From: Spirochaetales bacterium
GTDB taxonomy: Bacteria > Spirochaetota > Spirochaetia > Treponematales > Treponemataceae
NCBI GenBank assembly: GCA_016929605.1
Contig: JAFGIM010000034.1
Span: forward strand, 1-34,952
Length of the DNA: 34,952 nt
Direction: 5' to 3'
Position numbers and translations under genes: made by a program. How positions within the stretch are numbered: the first letter of the stretch is position 1; each line of letters begins with the position of its first letter. Below the pieces are notes generated by a model, which worked only from the letters and a program-made list of their open reading frames with translations, was not told where the DNA came from and ran no database searches. Below, in pieces: positions 25,238 through 34,302 of this stretch.

Positions 25238-26878
25238 ATGAAGAATACAGAGAATGTGCAAAAACCTGAGCCAGTTGAAGTTAGCCCGGGAATTTTCTGG
25301 GTGGGAAAGCGCTTTGAAGATGACTCAATTGACTGTAACCCCTATCTGATTATTGATAATGACCAAGCGGTACTTATTGACCCCGGTTCTGTCATCGATT
25401 TTTCTTATGTTCGGGATGCTATCCTGTCATTAATACCACTACAAAACATAGCTCTTATTATCGCACACCATCAGGACCCCGATATCTGTAGCTCCATTAC
25501 CAGCTTTTATCAAAGCGGAGTCAAAGCACCGGTAGCCATGCACTGGCGGACATCTGTGCTCGCACACTATTATGGTATACAGAATGAAACGTATCTTGTA
25601 TCCGAAAATAGTTGGAAATGGACATTCTCTAGCGGAAGAACTCTTCGTTTTATTCCCGCACCATATTGTCATTGCCCGGGTTGTATAATGACGTTTGATC
25701 AGACATCCGGCGTACTGTTCTCGAGCGATTTATTCGGCTCGCTTGATTCAAGCAAAAATCTATTTGCCGGTCCTGACTATCTGGAAGGCATGAAGGCGTT
25801 TCATGCGCACTACATGCCATCGCATGAAATTCTATCTCCAGTTATGCGATCTCTGATGCCACTGGACATCTCTATAATTGCACCACAGCACGGACAAATT
25901 ATACGGGACAACATCAAGCAACATATAAGTGTTCTTGAATCTCTTGAATGTGGCACCTTTGCCGTAAAACCAGACACTCCATTTGCCCAAAACAGCTTTC
26001 TTTTCCCGGATAAAAGCGCTGACCATGAAGCTTTTCGCAAAGAGATTCTTCGCCTGCATCACCAAATTTCAAAGGAAGCAGCGTGCCTGTATTTCTCGTT
26101 AGATAATCTTGAATCAGTAAACCGAATGTATTCACGCAAGGCTGGAGACGAGATGATCCATGCCCTTGCGTATATTGTGGACAACACCATTGCTGATCTA
26201 CCTGACTGGCGAAGATATACATTAGACTCTCCCTACATTGCCTGTATCGCCGAAAACACAACAAGCGATCAAGTTACACAATTGATTGAACGTATACGAC
26301 ACAGCGCCGAAACAACAGAATTTACTATTGAACCGCCAATACTCTCAATTGCCGTTGTTTACACTTCCGATCTTTATCATGTTCCCGACTCAGAAATCGT
26401 TAAAGAAACTGAAAATACACTATTAGCTCGCCTTAACCATGCACGACGCAATCCAGCTGGAGGATTTTGCGACAGCCTTGACGATAACACAGCACTTCAA
26501 TACTTACAAAAAAATATCCTCCTGATCGAACCAGATGAATCCTATATACGCTTCCTTGAACCTTTTTTTCAGGAACGAGGATATCGTCTTACGGCGATTG
26601 CGGATGGATCATCAGTGGCGGACATGTTAAAAAAGCACATCCCTGATCTCGTTATTGCCGAAGCAATGGCACCACAGGTTAACGGATTTGAAGTGCACGA
26701 TGTTTTACGAATGAATGGAAAAAGCGCAGGGATTCCTTTTATTCTAATCTCCCGAAGAAAAGATGAAGCATTTATCAAGATGGCAACAGACAAGGGGATT
26801 ATTCATTTTTTGAAAAAACCTTTTTACAAGACAGAACTCCTTGGACTTGTGGATAATCTATTAAGGTCGCACCCATGA
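25238..26878 (+). CDS. ODP/flavodiiron-type metallo-beta-lactamase-fold domain + degenerate GGDEF + receiver-like domain
   Basis: N-term: IALIIAHHQDPDICSSI, PYCHCPGCIMTFDQTSGVLFSSDLFGSL, IAPQHGQII (MBL/ODP). Middle: LYFSLDNLESVNRMYSRKAGDEMIHALAYIV...RYTLDSPYIACI aligned by eye to GGDEF. C-term: NILLIEPDESYIRFL..PDLVIAEAMAPQVNGFEV..ILISRR..HFLKKPF (REC). Confidence 0.75.
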   Translation: MKNTENVQKPEPVEVSPGIFWVGKRFEDDSIDCNPYLIIDNDQAVLIDPGSVIDFSYVRDAILSLIPLQNIALIIAHHQDPDICSSITSFYQSGVKAPVAMHWRTSVLAHYYGIQNETYLVSENSWKWTFSSGRTLRFIPAPYCHCPGCIMTFDQTSGVLFSSDLFGSLDSSKNLFAGPDYLEGMKAFHAHYMPSHEILSPVMRSLMPLDISIIAPQHGQIIRDNIKQHISVLESLECGTFAVKPDTPFAQNSFLFPDKSADHEAFRKEILRLHHQISKEAACLYFSLDNLESVNRMYSRKAGDEMIHALAYIVDNTIADLPDWRRYTLDSPYIACIAENTTSDQVTQLIERIRHSAETTEFTIEPPILSIAVVYTSDLYHVPDSEIVKETENTLLARLNHARRNPAGGFCDSLDDNTALQYLQKNILLIEPDESYIRFLEPFFQERGYRLTAIADGSSVADMLKKHIPDLVIAEAMAPQVNGFEVHDVLRMNGKSAGIPFILISRRKDEAFIKMATDKGIIHFLKKPFYKTELLGLVDNLLRSHP

Positions 26879-29724
26879 CAGATTTTGCAGACATTTTTCT
26901 TTTTGAAGTCCTTATATATATAGCATGTATACTTTTGCTTTGGATAATTCAGTCTTATAAGCATGGAAAGGAAAAACGACTTCACAGATGGGCACAAAAC
27001 ACTCTTACAAACATATTGGGTCGCGATACTCCACATACCAAGGGAATTGTATCCACTGCACGTAAAAGAAACGCCTTGCTTGATGCATGGATTAGCCTCT
27101 CTCAAACGATTCTTCCAGATCAACTTGAAAAAAAGCGGTTTACTGCACTAGCAACCAAAACAGCTCTTGATATGTACTGGATCCGTCGACTTCGCTCCAG
27201 CTCCATATATACCAGGAGCCGTGCAGCGTATTATCTTGGGTACCTTGAAACGGACAGATCAAAACGGGCACTTGTAGCTTCCCTTAAACAGGAACAAAAA
27301 GAATCTGTAAAGCTCTACCTTATTCATTCATTGGTCACACTTGGAGTGTCATCATCACTACCGGATATTATAGATACCTTACACGGAAGCAGCGATCGGT
27401 TTATAATGCGGGTTACTGGGCTTCTTCTTGATTTCCAATCAAGTTTTATCGCTTTATTTCCCAACCTTGAAACCCGCCCTGAAGGTGAAATATGCGCCCT
27501 GATTGTTGAATACGCCCGCCTTGCGCCCTTTAAAAATTTTGCTGCATATCTTAAGCGGGTTTTCCTGGATCTCCATACAGATAAAGCCTTGCGATTAAAA
27601 GCGTTTGAATGTCTTCTTGAATCGTATCCCTACACGATTAATCCTTCAGATTTCCTTGATGATCCTGACTTACACATAGCGCAAAAGGCGTGTAGCAACC
27701 TGGCAAATCGTCCCGGCAAAGCTAATGCGCTTATCTTACTTCAAAAAATGCGAAATCAGAACCACCGAGAGCACGCCCTGCATTCTCTTTCCTTAATGGT
27801 TAAAACATCAAACGATGTGTTCATGTTTCTTAAAGACAGATTATCTACAGAGCAAGATCCCGACCAACACACACTTCTGTGCCGTGCCTTAGCTGCACGA
27901 TTGGACTACTTCCTGCTCCATCAACAGAGCGACAAACCTCACATTGCCCAAGACATTATCCATACGGTTCTTGCTACCGGACAAATCAGCGACATTATCA
28001 CCTTTTTAAACACAAACCATAATGCCACACTTGAACGCTTTGTAATAAGCATACTGCAATCTGCGATGTATTCTGAAGCGCCCTGGCTAATGGAACTTCA
28101 ATCATACCTTTCGCCAACAATCTTACAAAAAATAGGAATCCCCAAAAAACCGGTAACACAACAAAGAACAGGCACAAAAAACGAGTATATCCCACGTATT
28201 CCCCTTACGATTATTCTCGTTAGTATTGCCCTTGTTCTCCCCTCCTTTGCCTTATATTCTTTCTTACAAGGAAATACTTCAGTACGTGCAGTGCTATCTA
28301 TCTCCTTCAGGAATTTCTTGTATGCCTTCAGTTTCTATAGCATGGTAATAACATCGTTTTATCTTTTTCTTACTGCCTGTGCATACAAAGAATCACGAAG
28401 ACAAACAAAACTGACCACATTAAAAAGCGAATCTTTTTTGTTTACCAAAAACATGCTTCCTTCTATTAGCATCCTGGCACCGGCATTTAACGAGGAAGCA
28501 AGCATTATCGCGAGCGTAGAATCGCTTCGCCATGTATTGTATCCCTCTGTCGAAATTATCGTCATTAACGACGGATCAAAAGACAATACACTTGCTCTAC
28601 TTATAGATCACTTCTCGCTCGAACGGCACGAAGGAGACCATCAACAAGCATTAAGCACACAGCATATTCGAGGCGTGTACAAAAACCCCTCCATACCAGA
28701 ACTGGCAGTTATCGACAAGGTAAACGGAGGAAAGGCTGATTCACTTAACGCTGGAATAAATCTTGCTCAAGGGGAGTACATCCTTGGCATCGACAGCGAC
28801 AGCCTTCTTGACCGCAAGGCACTGCTATCTATTGCCGCAGCCTTCATTGATGAAGAGAAACCCGTTATTGCGTCCGGAGGAAATATCCTGCCTATAAATG
28901 GCTGTACGATCAATCAAGGAGCGATTATCGATCGTCGCGTCCCCAAACAGGCTATTCCTTTATTCCAAACAATCGAATACCTTCGATCGTTCCTGAACGG
29001 TCGGCTTGGCTGGGCACACTTACGTTCCCTTATGATAATATCTGGTGCATTTGGTTTATTCAGAAAGGAAGAGGTAGTACAGGTTCGTGGATACCTGACA
29101 AGTTCTGAACGCCATGGAAAAGATACCGTTGGAGAGGATATGGAACTAGTGGTTCGTCTTGCCAGACGCATGAAGGACAACAAGAAATCCTTTCGTATTC
29201 TTTATAATGCACAGGCTACCTGCTGGACGGAAGTTCCCTCAACGTTCCCAATACTCAGGCGGCAACGGGAGCGTTGGCAACGCGGATTAATCGATATTCT
29301 TTCCTTCCATCGCTCTATGATTCTCAATCCCCGGTATGGCACCTATGGATTACTCGGTTTTCCTTATTATTTGCTATTTGAGGTAATCGGTCCCTGGCTA
29401 GAGTTTCTTGGCCTTGGTGTATTCGCCGCTTCCCTTGCTGCGGGATTTGTCGACCACTCTTTGCTAATTCTGATAATAACGTCTAACTTTCTCTTCAGTT
29501 TTGCTTTGTCTATAACATCACTCTATACTAGTGAGAGAGAAAGGACTTTGTTTCCGTTACGAGATAAGGTTTTTCTCGCACTTGCTGCGCTTGCAGAGAC
29601 AATTGGCTTTCGTCAAATCGTGTCTTTTTATAGAATTTCTGGTTTTGTGAGTATATTACGAAAGGTGACCGGGTGGGGAACTATGACCCGCACTGGCTTT
29701 ACAATGAAAAGGAGCAAACAATGA
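26875..29724 (+). CDS. HEAT-repeat domain fused to membrane GT2 processive glycosyltransferase (BcsA/PgaC-like)
   Basis: N-terminal helical repeats (RSRAAYYLGYLETDRSKRALVASLKQEQKESVKLYLIHSLVTLGVSSSLPDIIDTL); GT2: SILAPAFNEEASIIASVESL..IIVINDGSKDNT, DKVNGGKADSLNAGI, ILGIDSDS, VGEDMELVVRL, RRQRERWQRGL; flanking TM helices. Confidence 0.88.
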   Translation: MTDFADIFLFEVLIYIACILLLWIIQSYKHGKEKRLHRWAQNTLTNILGRDTPHTKGIVSTARKRNALLDAWISLSQTILPDQLEKKRFTALATKTALDMYWIRRLRSSSIYTRSRAAYYLGYLETDRSKRALVASLKQEQKESVKLYLIHSLVTLGVSSSLPDIIDTLHGSSDRFIMRVTGLLLDFQSSFIALFPNLETRPEGEICALIVEYARLAPFKNFAAYLKRVFLDLHTDKALRLKAFECLLESYPYTINPSDFLDDPDLHIAQKACSNLANRPGKANALILLQKMRNQNHREHALHSLSLMVKTSNDVFMFLKDRLSTEQDPDQHTLLCRALAARLDYFLLHQQSDKPHIAQDIIHTVLATGQISDIITFLNTNHNATLERFVISILQSAMYSEAPWLMELQSYLSPTILQKIGIPKKPVTQQRTGTKNEYIPRIPLTIILVSIALVLPSFALYSFLQGNTSVRAVLSISFRNFLYAFSFYSMVITSFYLFLTACAYKESRRQTKLTTLKSESFLFTKNMLPSISILAPAFNEEASIIASVESLRHVLYPSVEIIVINDGSKDNTLALLIDHFSLERHEGDHQQALSTQHIRGVYKNPSIPELAVIDKVNGGKADSLNAGINLAQGEYILGIDSDSLLDRKALLSIAAAFIDEEKPVIASGGNILPINGCTINQGAIIDRRVPKQAIPLFQTIEYLRSFLNGRLGWAHLRSLMIISGAFGLFRKEEVVQVRGYLTSSERHGKDTVGEDMELVVRLARRMKDNKKSFRILYNAQATCWTEVPSTFPILRRQRERWQRGLIDILSFHRSMILNPRYGTYGLLGFPYYLLFEVIGPWLEFLGLGVFAASLAAGFVDHSLLILIITSNFLFSFALSITSLYTSERERTLFPLRDKVFLALAALAETIGFRQIVSFYRISGFVSILRKVTGWGTMTRTGFTMKRSKQ

Positions 29725-30458
29725 AGCGTTATATGGCAGCAATTCTTTTTAGTGTGGCATCCCTGCTGTGGGCACAATCATTTAATTTCAGAAATATTTT
29801 CGATATAAATTACATCGGTTATAACAACGACACCTACGTCTTTGAAACCGAGAACACCCTTTTGTACTATTATTCGGACACCCTAATACCGCTTGCTCGG
29901 GTCAGAGTTACCAAAACGCAGTATGAGCTTCGGACTCTTATTCAGCCGGGAGTTGTATGGATTTTTATGCCCGGATTATATAGCGAGATAGTATACGGTA
30001 TATCTTCTAACGAAGATGGTGAGTTGGGCCAGGATGGTTATATTGAACTTGTTCATGAAACAGATACCACTATTGCCTCCGCACGGTTTCGGGCCGGATA
30101 TTATCACGAGAGCGAGGTTCTCTACCTTATTCCGGATGTCTCCTTTAAAAAGCAATTCACATCCCTGTATTCTTTAAAATTGAAATACTTTTTTGGCTAT
30201 ACTGACGAGCCGTTCTACTCGCACTCTGTACAACTGGAAAATGGTTTTTCCTTTAATAAACAGTATGCGGCGACTTTAATTACCACTGGAATTACAGAGG
30301 ATATCTCCGGCTCCTGGGAAAACAGTTGGTCTGCCGGACTACGCCTTGAAGCCCTTGTTGCACAGCGGCTTACCATAAAATATCTTTTTCAGTATCACTC
30401 ACTCGTGAACGATGTGTGGGGAATAGAAAACGGCCTTACGCTTGATTGGCAGTTTTAA
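29721..30458 (+). CDS. Predicted outer-membrane beta-barrel protein (YaiO-like)
   Basis: Signal peptide MKRYMAAILFSVASLLWAQ; amphipathic beta-strands, C-terminal aromatic LTLDWQF; ATGA overlap with GT2 gene; SD AAGGAG. Confidence 0.65.
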   Translation: MKRYMAAILFSVASLLWAQSFNFRNIFDINYIGYNNDTYVFETENTLLYYYSDTLIPLARVRVTKTQYELRTLIQPGVVWIFMPGLYSEIVYGISSNEDGELGQDGYIELVHETDTTIASARFRAGYYHESEVLYLIPDVSFKKQFTSLYSLKLKYFFGYTDEPFYSHSVQLENGFSFNKQYAATLITTGITEDISGSWENSWSAGLRLEALVAQRLTIKYLFQYHSLVNDVWGIENGLTLDWQF

Positions 30459-30476
30459 CAGTACATCTTTAAAGAG

Positions 30477-31043
30477 TCAGCATGAGCGGAAACAATCCGA
30501 GGTATGATCATTAACAAGGCCAACAGCCTGCATCCATGAATAGATAATCGTAGAGCCTACAAAACTCATCCCCCGTTTCTTTAGTTCTTTTGATATAGTG
30601 TCGGAAAGTTCAGTGCTTACCGGTACATCGGAAATACTTTTCCAATTCCCGCGAATTGGCTTTCCTCCAACCCAAGCCCATATCCAATCGGAAAAACTAC
30701 CTGCTTCTGCCTGAATAGCCAAAAAAACTCGCGCGTTCGCGACCGCTGCATTAATTTTTCGCCGATTTCGCACAATCCCTGCATCAGTTAGCAAGGAAGC
30801 TATCTTTGCCTCATCATAACAGGCAACCAATTCAGGATCAAATCCGTCAAACGCACGCCGGTAATTCTCTCGCTTGTTTAAAATGGTTTCCCAGGAAAGA
30901 CCCGCTTGCGCACCTTCCAACACCAGCATCTCAAAAAGCTTTTGATCATCATACACCGGTACGCCCCATTCTTTATCGTGATAGGCAAGATACAGAGGAT
31001 TCTTTGGATTAGCCCAGGCGCAGCGTATGTTTATTTGACTCAT
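30477..31043 (-). CDS. tag: DNA-3-methyladenine glycosylase I
   Basis: RCAWANPKNPLYLAYHDKEWGVPVYDDQKLFEMLVLEGAQAGLSWETILNKRENYRRAFDGFDP; C-terminal MQAVGLVNDHTSDCF. Confidence 0.95.
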   Translation of the reverse strand: MSQINIRCAWANPKNPLYLAYHDKEWGVPVYDDQKLFEMLVLEGAQAGLSWETILNKRENYRRAFDGFDPELVACYDEAKIASLLTDAGIVRNRRKINAAVANARVFLAIQAEAGSFSDWIWAWVGGKPIRGNWKSISDVPVSTELSDTISKELKKRGMSFVGSTIIYSWMQAVGLVNDHTSDCFRSC

Positions 31044-31123
31044 GATAGGTCCCGTACAAAAGAGCATAATACAGTTTCTACTGACGGTAAAGACAGTTTG
31101 GTGGAGTTCACTCTTTTTAATTG

Positions 31124-31153
31124 TTGACAGAATCAACTAACAGAGTGTATTCT
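31124..31153 (+). promoter_or_regulatory. Sigma70-like promoter of GH5 gene, with small inverted repeat over -35
   Basis: TTGACA (31124-31129)-18-TATTCT (31148-31153); GTTGAcagaaTCAAC (31123-31137) overlaps the -35. Confidence 0.5.
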
Positions 31154-31201
31154 CCATTTTAGTAGTCTATTCAACCCACAGACACGTATTCGGAGAGTTT
31201 A

Positions 31202-32242
31202 ATGAAGACACACAAGATTCTATCATGTTGCCTGGTGGTAGCCACTATAATCCTGATCGGTGGATGCGCCAAAACCCCGGTAGCCAAACACGGCCGTCTT
31301 TCCGTTCAGGGAAAAACCCTCGTTGACTCACGGGGACAACCGGTTCAACTTCGCGGATTCAGTACCCAGCACATCGCCAAGTCGGACATGTTCGTAGCTC
31401 CTCGCTACCTGAAGGAAATTCGCGACGACTTTGCGAGTGACGTAATCCGGGTTGCCATGTACACCAACAAACGCGAATACGGCTACATGCTCTCTCCGGA
31501 ACTTAAAGAAGTGGTTAAGAAAGTCGTAAAAGATGCAACAAAAGAAGGAATGTATGCCATTATCGACTGGCACATCCTTGCCGACCGGAATCCCATGGAT
31601 CTATTAGAAGAGTCCAAAGCCTTTTTCGATGAAATGTCAAAAGAGTTCGCATCCTACAATAACGTATTCTATGAACTGTGCAACGAACCGAACGGAGACG
31701 ATGTAACATGGGCGGATCACATTAAACCCTATGCAGAGGAAGTAACCTCAGTAATCCGCAAGAATGATAAGCGTAACATCATCCTGGTAGGAACACCCCG
31801 ATGGTCTTCCCAACCGCAAGAGGCAGCTGCCGACCCCCTCTCCGATCCGGCCACAATGTACGTATTTCATTTTTATCCGGATCACGCAACACAGGCCGCA
31901 CGCGATAACATAGCGCGCGTCCACGAACAGATTCCCCTATTTTGCACCGAATTCGGCGCTTCGGAATCGAGCGGCGCCGGAAAGATATACCCTGCCGAAA
32001 TCGGACGATGGATGGACCTGATGGACGAGCGAAAGATCTCCTGGTGCAACTGGAATCTGTCCGCCCTCCATGAAGCAAGCGCCGCCCTCCAAATCTCCTT
32101 CAAGGTCGGTACCGACATGCGCCTTGCCGACAAACTCTCCCCTTCCGGTGAACTTATCCGCTACTACATCAGGCGCGGCCGCGTCCCGGAGAAAGACCTC
32201 GAAGTTCCTTCATTCATTAATGAAGAGACTATGCGGCGGTAA
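31202..32242 (+). CDS. Lipoprotein glycoside hydrolase family 5 (cellulase-like)
   Basis: Lipobox IGGC; YAIIDWHIL, FYELCNEPNGDD (acid/base NEP), YVFHFYPDHA, PLFCTEFGASE (nucleophile). Confidence 0.9.
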   Translation: MKTHKILSCCLVVATIILIGGCAKTPVAKHGRLSVQGKTLVDSRGQPVQLRGFSTQHIAKSDMFVAPRYLKEIRDDFASDVIRVAMYTNKREYGYMLSPELKEVVKKVVKDATKEGMYAIIDWHILADRNPMDLLEESKAFFDEMSKEFASYNNVFYELCNEPNGDDVTWADHIKPYAEEVTSVIRKNDKRNIILVGTPRWSSQPQEAAADPLSDPATMYVFHFYPDHATQAARDNIARVHEQIPLFCTEFGASESSGAGKIYPAEIGRWMDLMDERKISWCNWNLSALHEASAALQISFKVGTDMRLADKLSPSGELIRYYIRRGRVPEKDLEVPSFINEETMRR

Positions 32243-32280
32243 AGAACGACGAAAAAGAGAAGCTGAATATCAGGTAAGAT

Positions 32281-32709
32281 ATGAGAAGGCTTGAACGGGA
32301 AGCAGGCATGCTCCTTGCCGCAGAAACTGCGTGCTGTTCGGTAACCGCCGCGCAATGCCACTTTCTTCTCGAGCTGGAGGCGCTCGTACAATCGAGCCTG
32401 CAGGAGATTGCAGATTCCCTGTCGCTCGATAAAAGCACACTCAGCAGAACTGTTGACACGCTTGTTCGGGACGGATTTGTCGAACGGATTCCCGACACAG
32501 TCAACCGGAGGAAGGTCTCGCTGTCCCTGACCGAATCGGGCAAGGACAAATGTGCGTACATTAACTCACTGTGCAACAATCAATACGAAGAAATATTCTC
32601 GTTAATCCCGAAAAATAAACGCGCCGTTGTATTAGAAAGGATAAATCTTCTTGCATCAGTCATGCTTACAAAGCGCAGTCAGGAAGAAACGTCATGCTGC
32701 GCGCAATAA
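32281..32709 (+). CDS. MarR-family transcriptional regulator
   Basis: VTAAQCHFLLELEALVQSSLQEIADSLSLDKSTLSRTVDTLVRDGFVERIPDTVNRRKVSLSLTESG winged-helix; CC near N-terminus and at the C-terminal tail. Confidence 0.85.
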   Translation: MRRLEREAGMLLAAETACCSVTAAQCHFLLELEALVQSSLQEIADSLSLDKSTLSRTVDTLVRDGFVERIPDTVNRRKVSLSLTESGKDKCAYINSLCNNQYEEIFSLIPKNKRAVVLERINLLASVMLTKRSQEETSCCAQ

Positions 32710-32798
32710 AGACCTCCTTTCGACCGGTTACTACTAGGGGTAACCCACCTTCCGCGATACCGATAACACTTGCTGTTAAAGATTATATCAACATTTAC

Positions 32799-33614
32799 TC
32801 AGGCCTTTCTTCCGTGATGAAAGAATATCCGCCCGTCGATTTCCTGTTTACTACAATAGTCGCGAATTTCAGCTTCAACACCATCCCAGTAATCATTACA
32901 CCTTCCATAGATATGCTCGTATTCTGTTACCAGGTCAGGCTGTTGTGCCGATATCCATTGCATCATGGACTGGCGAACCCCTCCCGCCATATTAAGATTC
33001 TCAAGCATGTAAAAATCTGTAAACGAGCGTGTCTCTTCGATAATTGCCTTCCAGTCGGTTAACCCCGGCATAATTGGCCCGATAAACGCATAGGTGCGGA
33101 TTCCAGCGTCATGGAGGGCTTTAAGGGCGCTCAACCTTTTACTAACTGAAGAAGCACCTCTCTCAACTTCCTTTCGCACGGAATCGTCCAATGTGGTGAT
33201 AGTGAGTCCGGCCTCGCAGTTAGTGAATTGACGCAAAATATCGATGTCGCGCACGATAAGATCGCTTTTTGTCTGTATTCCCAGGCGTGGTTCAAGAAAG
33301 ACAAGCTTTTCAAGAATACGCCTCGTTAACCCATATGCACGCTCTTGGGGAAGGTATGGATCGGTAACCGAGGACATGAATATTGATTTTTCGCGATACC
33401 GATCCCCGCTTTCCGGTATTAGATCAATCGCATTGACCTTTGCGTCAACAAAGCTTCCCCAGGCCTCTTCGTGTCCGGTAAAGCGCTTCATAAATCGAGC
33501 ATAGCAATACCGGCACGCATGCGAACAGCCCACGTATGGATTAATCACGAAGTCAGCCGCGGGAAGATTTGATTTAGTAATAATCGTCCGCACCGATATT
33601 TCTGAAATCTTCAT
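32799..33614 (-). CDS. SPL-like/PA0069-type radical SAM protein
   Basis: NPYVGCSHACRYCYARFMKRFTGHEEAWGSFVDAK with CX3CX2C cluster; SSVTDPYLPQER, GIQTKSDLIVRDIDIL. Confidence 0.85.
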   Translation of the reverse strand: MKISEISVRTIITKSNLPAADFVINPYVGCSHACRYCYARFMKRFTGHEEAWGSFVDAKVNAIDLIPESGDRYREKSIFMSSVTDPYLPQERAYGLTRRILEKLVFLEPRLGIQTKSDLIVRDIDILRQFTNCEAGLTITTLDDSVRKEVERGASSVSKRLSALKALHDAGIRTYAFIGPIMPGLTDWKAIIEETRSFTDFYMLENLNMAGGVRQSMMQWISAQQPDLVTEYEHIYGRCNDYWDGVEAEIRDYCSKQEIDGRIFFHHGRKA

Positions 33615-33618
33615 TTAC

Positions 33619-34302
33619 CTATCGCTTATACGGCTTTCCATAAGGCGCGTCGAATCTTTTTTCCCATGCATTGTTTTTCTTCAAGTTCATGTTCCAATAC
33701 ATGTTGGTTAGACCAGTTGGCTTAAGGATGATAAACAAGAGGCGCATACCAAATCCCAATGTATATGGCTTAACCGCCTTTTGAATAATCGCAGGTTCGA
33801 CTATTCCTTTATTGACGATGGATGCTCCCATCTCCATAAAGAGCTTTCGCGTTTTTGCCGTCATCCCCGGAGGCATTATCTGTATGCCTTCGATACCACC
33901 TTTAACGACAACTCCCATATTCTTCCAACCGCATCGCTGTGACAGGCGCGAAAAATACAGCCCAAGTGTTTCCCCCTGAATCCCCTCTGGAAAGCCCGAT
34001 TGCACAACAAAGGCAATTCGTTTTCCGTTCAAATCTGCTTGTGACACAGCGGCAAGAGAGTCAATAAAACGTTTAACCAGTGCAGGCATTGAATCGGTAT
34101 ACAGAGGCATAACCATTACTATTTCGTCCGCTGCAAGGAAGGCCTTGATCTCTGCATCCAGTTCGCCCAATCGTGCAAGGTCTATTGTTTCAATCTCTTC
34201 TGTAACACCGCACGATGCCATACCCTCGGCAATCCAAGAAAGAATGATTCGAGAATTTGATTCCTTCCCACGGGGAGAGCCATTAATAAACAACCGCTTC
34301 AT
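33619..34302 (-). CDS. Flavodoxin-fold NAD(P)H-dependent oxidoreductase
   Basis: MKRLFINGSPRGKESNSRIILSWI phosphate loop; MVMPLYTDSMPALVKRFIDSL. SD GGAGG before 34302. Confidence 0.75.
   Translation of the reverse strand: MKRLFINGSPRGKESNSRIILSWIAEGMASCGVTEEIETIDLARLGELDAEIKAFLAADEIVMVMPLYTDSMPALVKRFIDSLAAVSQADLNGKRIAFVVQSGFPEGIQGETLGLYFSRLSQRCGWKNMGVVVKGGIEGIQIMPPGMTAKTRKLFMEMGASIVNKGIVEPAIIQKAVKPYTLGFGMRLLFIILKPTGLTNMYWNMNLKKNNAWEKRFDAPYGKPYKR

Noticed and set aside
31123-31137. GTTGAcagaaTCAAC as MarR operator
   Set aside because: Only 5-bp arms and about 1.1 kb from the MarR gene; noted with the promoter but not claimed as a MarR site.
32694-33062. 122-aa + strand ORF after MarR
   Set aside because: Mostly antisense to the radical SAM gene; no domain recognised. 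Kept only as a possible remnant start.
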